Below are positions 62,898 to 64,000 of a DNA stretch of 64,000 nt, in pieces (position 1 is the stretch's first letter; every line of letters begins with the position of its first letter). The notes under the pieces are model-generated. The model did not search any database. It was not told where the DNA came from and worked only from the letters and a program-made list of their open reading frames with translations. The stretch covers positions 124,001-188,000 of the forward strand of contig PGZL01000008.1 of NCBI GenBank assembly GCA_002840095.1. Direction: 5' to 3'. Origin of the DNA: Gammaproteobacteria bacterium HGW-Gammaproteobacteria-1. GTDB lineage: Bacteria; Pseudomonadota; Gammaproteobacteria; Thiohalomonadales; Thiohalomonadaceae. The translations under genes and the position numbers were made by a program.

Positions 62898-63005
62898 TGT
62901 CAATTCCACCAATAAAAACGACAAAACATTAAAACACGATTGACGGTCTTGACTAAAGGCAAGTCTTGTCAATTCCACTAATCAATTCGACCACACAATA
63001 AATAC
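62898..63005. repeat. Two 38-bp direct repeats, 69 bp apart
   Basis: Copies start at 62898 and 62967. Both read TGTCAATTCCACYAATMAAW then WCGACMAMACAWTAAAWAC. Length and spacing look like protein-binding sites such as TnsB sites or operators, but no matching copy was found at the tnsA end. Confidence 0.65.
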
Positions 63006-63084
63006 TCCGACTGGAACCGGTAAGCGCGAGTCAATGGGGCACCGGCTGCCGATGGACAAGCGCGTGATTCTGTGAATGCACACA

Positions 63085-63131
63085 GTAAAGATCGCTTTAA
63101 TTTACTGCGAATTTACTAAAGCGGTCTTTAC
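63085..63131. repeat. 15-bp inverted repeat
   Basis: GTAAAGATCGCTTTA (63085-63099) and TAAAGCGGTCTTTAC (63117-63131) pair with one G-T, loop 17 nt. It could be a regulator site or an end of a small element. Confidence 0.6.
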
Positions 63132-63220
63132 CATGAATCGTCCCGTTGGAACCTACGTTACCACGACAACGCTTGGGGAGAGCGTCAAAGCCTCCGTCCC
63201 AGTCGCTTGCCGCTCCACGC

Positions 63221-63502
63221 CTACGATTGTTCATAATCAGGCCCACCAAATTCCCGGCCGACAGGTCCGCCTAATGCGCCTTGCAGCTTCCTGTGCCGGC
63301 ACCATGCAATAGCGAGGTCATCCATAATATGGGGCGGCACACACAACATGGCAGATATCCCATTCATATCATGCTGGAAGGTGCACTCCTCGGGATTGTC
63401 GACAGCCAGATAGGCCGGTGACTGGATATCACCTGACGTCATCTCTTCATACAGATGCACACCTGATTCCGACTGGTAATAGATGGATACTTTGGTGCTC
63501 AT
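63221..63502 (-). CDS. Small hypothetical protein
   Basis: The protein is 93 aa: MSTKVSIYYQSESGVHLYEE then MTSGDIQSPAYLAVDNPEEC. No family is recognised. A weak GTGAGG precedes the start by about 5 nt. It is in the same direction as the NAD-kinase-like gene 127 nt upstream of it, and may be cotranscribed. Confidence 0.4.
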   Translation of the reverse strand: MSTKVSIYYQSESGVHLYEEMTSGDIQSPAYLAVDNPEECTFQHDMNGISAMLCVPPHIMDDLAIAWCRHRKLQGALGGPVGREFGGPDYEQS

Positions 63503-63629
63503 AATGGCCTCACTTGCCGAGGATATGGATCGTAGATCATTGCAATCAGTGCACGTATATCGCCGTCAGCGGTGTGTTCCGCGCGTCATAGAGTAGTCTA
63601 GCTCCGCACGGTCCCACCTGAGCGCCATA

Positions 63630-64000
63630 CTAAACAATGAGTGTTCCCTTGCTGCCCGCGATGCCGATCGTTGCCTCCGTCCCTGAGCTGAATACCAGAT
63701 AGTCCGCCTCGATCCCATCGCTGAAAATTACCCCGCCTTCGGGCATGAGCGAACGCACCACCAGTTTCGTGGCGCGGTCTACCGTACCGTAGACTAGCGT
63801 GGTCGACGAAGCCCGGCTCGGAAACGGCTCCCTCACCGCCAGTTGCAGATAGTCGGCATCCCAATCCCACGGCCGATACACATCGGGCATGGCCTTGCCG
63901 TAGGCGCCGGCGATGGCCATCGCCCCGGTAACAATCGAGCGCATCCAGGCCGACGAGCCCAACCCCGTCGAGACGATGATCCCGCTGGAGGACTGCACTT
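63630..64000 (-). CDS. NAD kinase-like protein (partial, 5' end outside window)
   Basis: 123 C-terminal codons are visible: SSGIIVSTGLGSSAWMRSIV and EGGVIFSDGIEADYLVF then SSGTEATIGIA. The SxGIIVSTGxGS motif and the beta-rich end are those of the NAD/diacylglycerol-kinase-like family; this subgroup is sometimes labelled sugar kinase. The GC is back at core level, so it may already be outside the low-GC cargo. The gene continues past the window end. Confidence 0.7.
   Translation of the reverse strand, partial: VQSSSGIIVSTGLGSSAWMRSIVTGAMAIAGAYGKAMPDVYRPWDWDADYLQLAVREPFPSRASSTTLVYGTVDRATKLVVRSLMPEGGVIFSDGIEADYLVFSSGTEATIGIAGSKGTLIV

Larger units (their letters stand above)
46576..63010. mobile_element. 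Tn7-like (tniCABDE type) element inserted in comM, defence cargo
   Basis: The left boundary is where comM coding stops (within GCTGGCAGTTCTTGCATT, about 46570-46585). Five transposition genes follow in order tnsA, tnsB, tnsC, tniQ and a fifth 557-aa gene, then a three-gene operon, DruA and an SF1 helicase. GC is much lower than in the flanking core. No canonical TGT end was found: only about 36 nt separate comM from tnsA. The right end is not seen; the boundary given marks the last repeat pair. The other comM half lies outside the window. Confidence 0.75.
62779..63220. other. Intergenic region with repeats between helicase and next gene
   Basis: 442 bp without a supportable gene. It holds the direct repeats at 62898 and 62967 and the inverted repeat at 63085-63131. 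It may contain promoters for the helicase. Confidence 0.5.

Noticed and set aside
63076-63312. 78-aa plus-strand ORF
   Set aside because: It starts inside the inverted repeat and overlaps the better-supported minus-strand ORF at 63221.
1-64000. tRNA or rRNA genes
   Set aside because: I saw no CCA-ending cloverleaf-like sequence or rRNA signature on either strand; a tRNAscan run would settle it.

Overview
The window is chromosomal DNA from a chemolithoautotrophic gammaproteobacterium of the sulfur-oxidiser type (Chromatiales/Acidiferrobacterales-like). This is inferred from two complete RuBisCO gene sets (form I cbbLS and form II cbbM), each with its own cbbQ-cbbO activase pair, a high-GC core, and gamma-type genes such as comM, rep and cbbR. 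I saw no rRNA, tRNA or CRISPR array.

Layout. 0-3 kb: a DUF5675 protein overlapping a secreted protein, then two tandem paralogous secreted proteins. 3.2-4.6 kb: a TetR regulator with two matching operators flanking it, and an AhpD-like protein. 4.8-7.3 kb: an SLC13 permease with TrkA-C domains and a small exported protein. 7.8-12.2 kb: an NHEJ operon, ligD-ku-ku. 12.6-13.9 kb: DUF411 and small exported or membrane proteins. 14-28.8 kb: the carbon-fixation locus: cbbR, a candidate CbbR-linked small RNA, purC, cbbLS-cbbQ-cbbO, two small paralogous unknown genes, a gamma-carbonic-anhydrase-like protein, and cbbM-cbbQ-cbbO. 29.4-34.5 kb: DsrE-like protein, a His/Cys-rich protein, a c-type cytochrome, a CPH-type P1B copper ATPase, DUF302 and a Met/Gly-rich Spy-like protein, probably a copper and redox stress region. 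34.6-38.7 kb: TauD-like dioxygenase, hemerythrin, DUF2249, a 12-TM protein and DUF6544-like protein. 39.2-45.7 kb: lipoprotein, MASE1 histidine kinase, DUF2189, Rep helicase and a 56-aa membrane protein.

At about 46.57 kb the comM gene is cut, and a Tn7-like transposition module begins (tnsA-tnsB-tnsC-tniQ plus a fifth gene, the same order as the tniCABDE module of AbaR/Tn6022-type comM islands). GC content drops from here on. The cargo looks like anti-phage defence: a three-gene operon (S-4TM-like putative pore former, a Ser/Thr kinase fused to an AAA ATPase, and an unrecognised Rossmann-like protein), then an orphan DruA (DUF4338) and a convergent 899-aa SF1 helicase. The other half of comM and the right end of the element are not in the window. 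The window ends inside an NAD-kinase-like gene.

The core genome carries many intergenic palindromic repeats of at least six families. Truncated 3'-end relics of three gene families (DUF411, DUF2189, DsrE) lie next to terminators or such repeats. In the DUF2189 case every difference from the intact gene end is synonymous, so the relic is best read as the last codons of a lost paralogue.

The most likely undescribed system is the S-4TM / kinase-ATPase / Rossmann-like operon at 53.3-58.0 kb.
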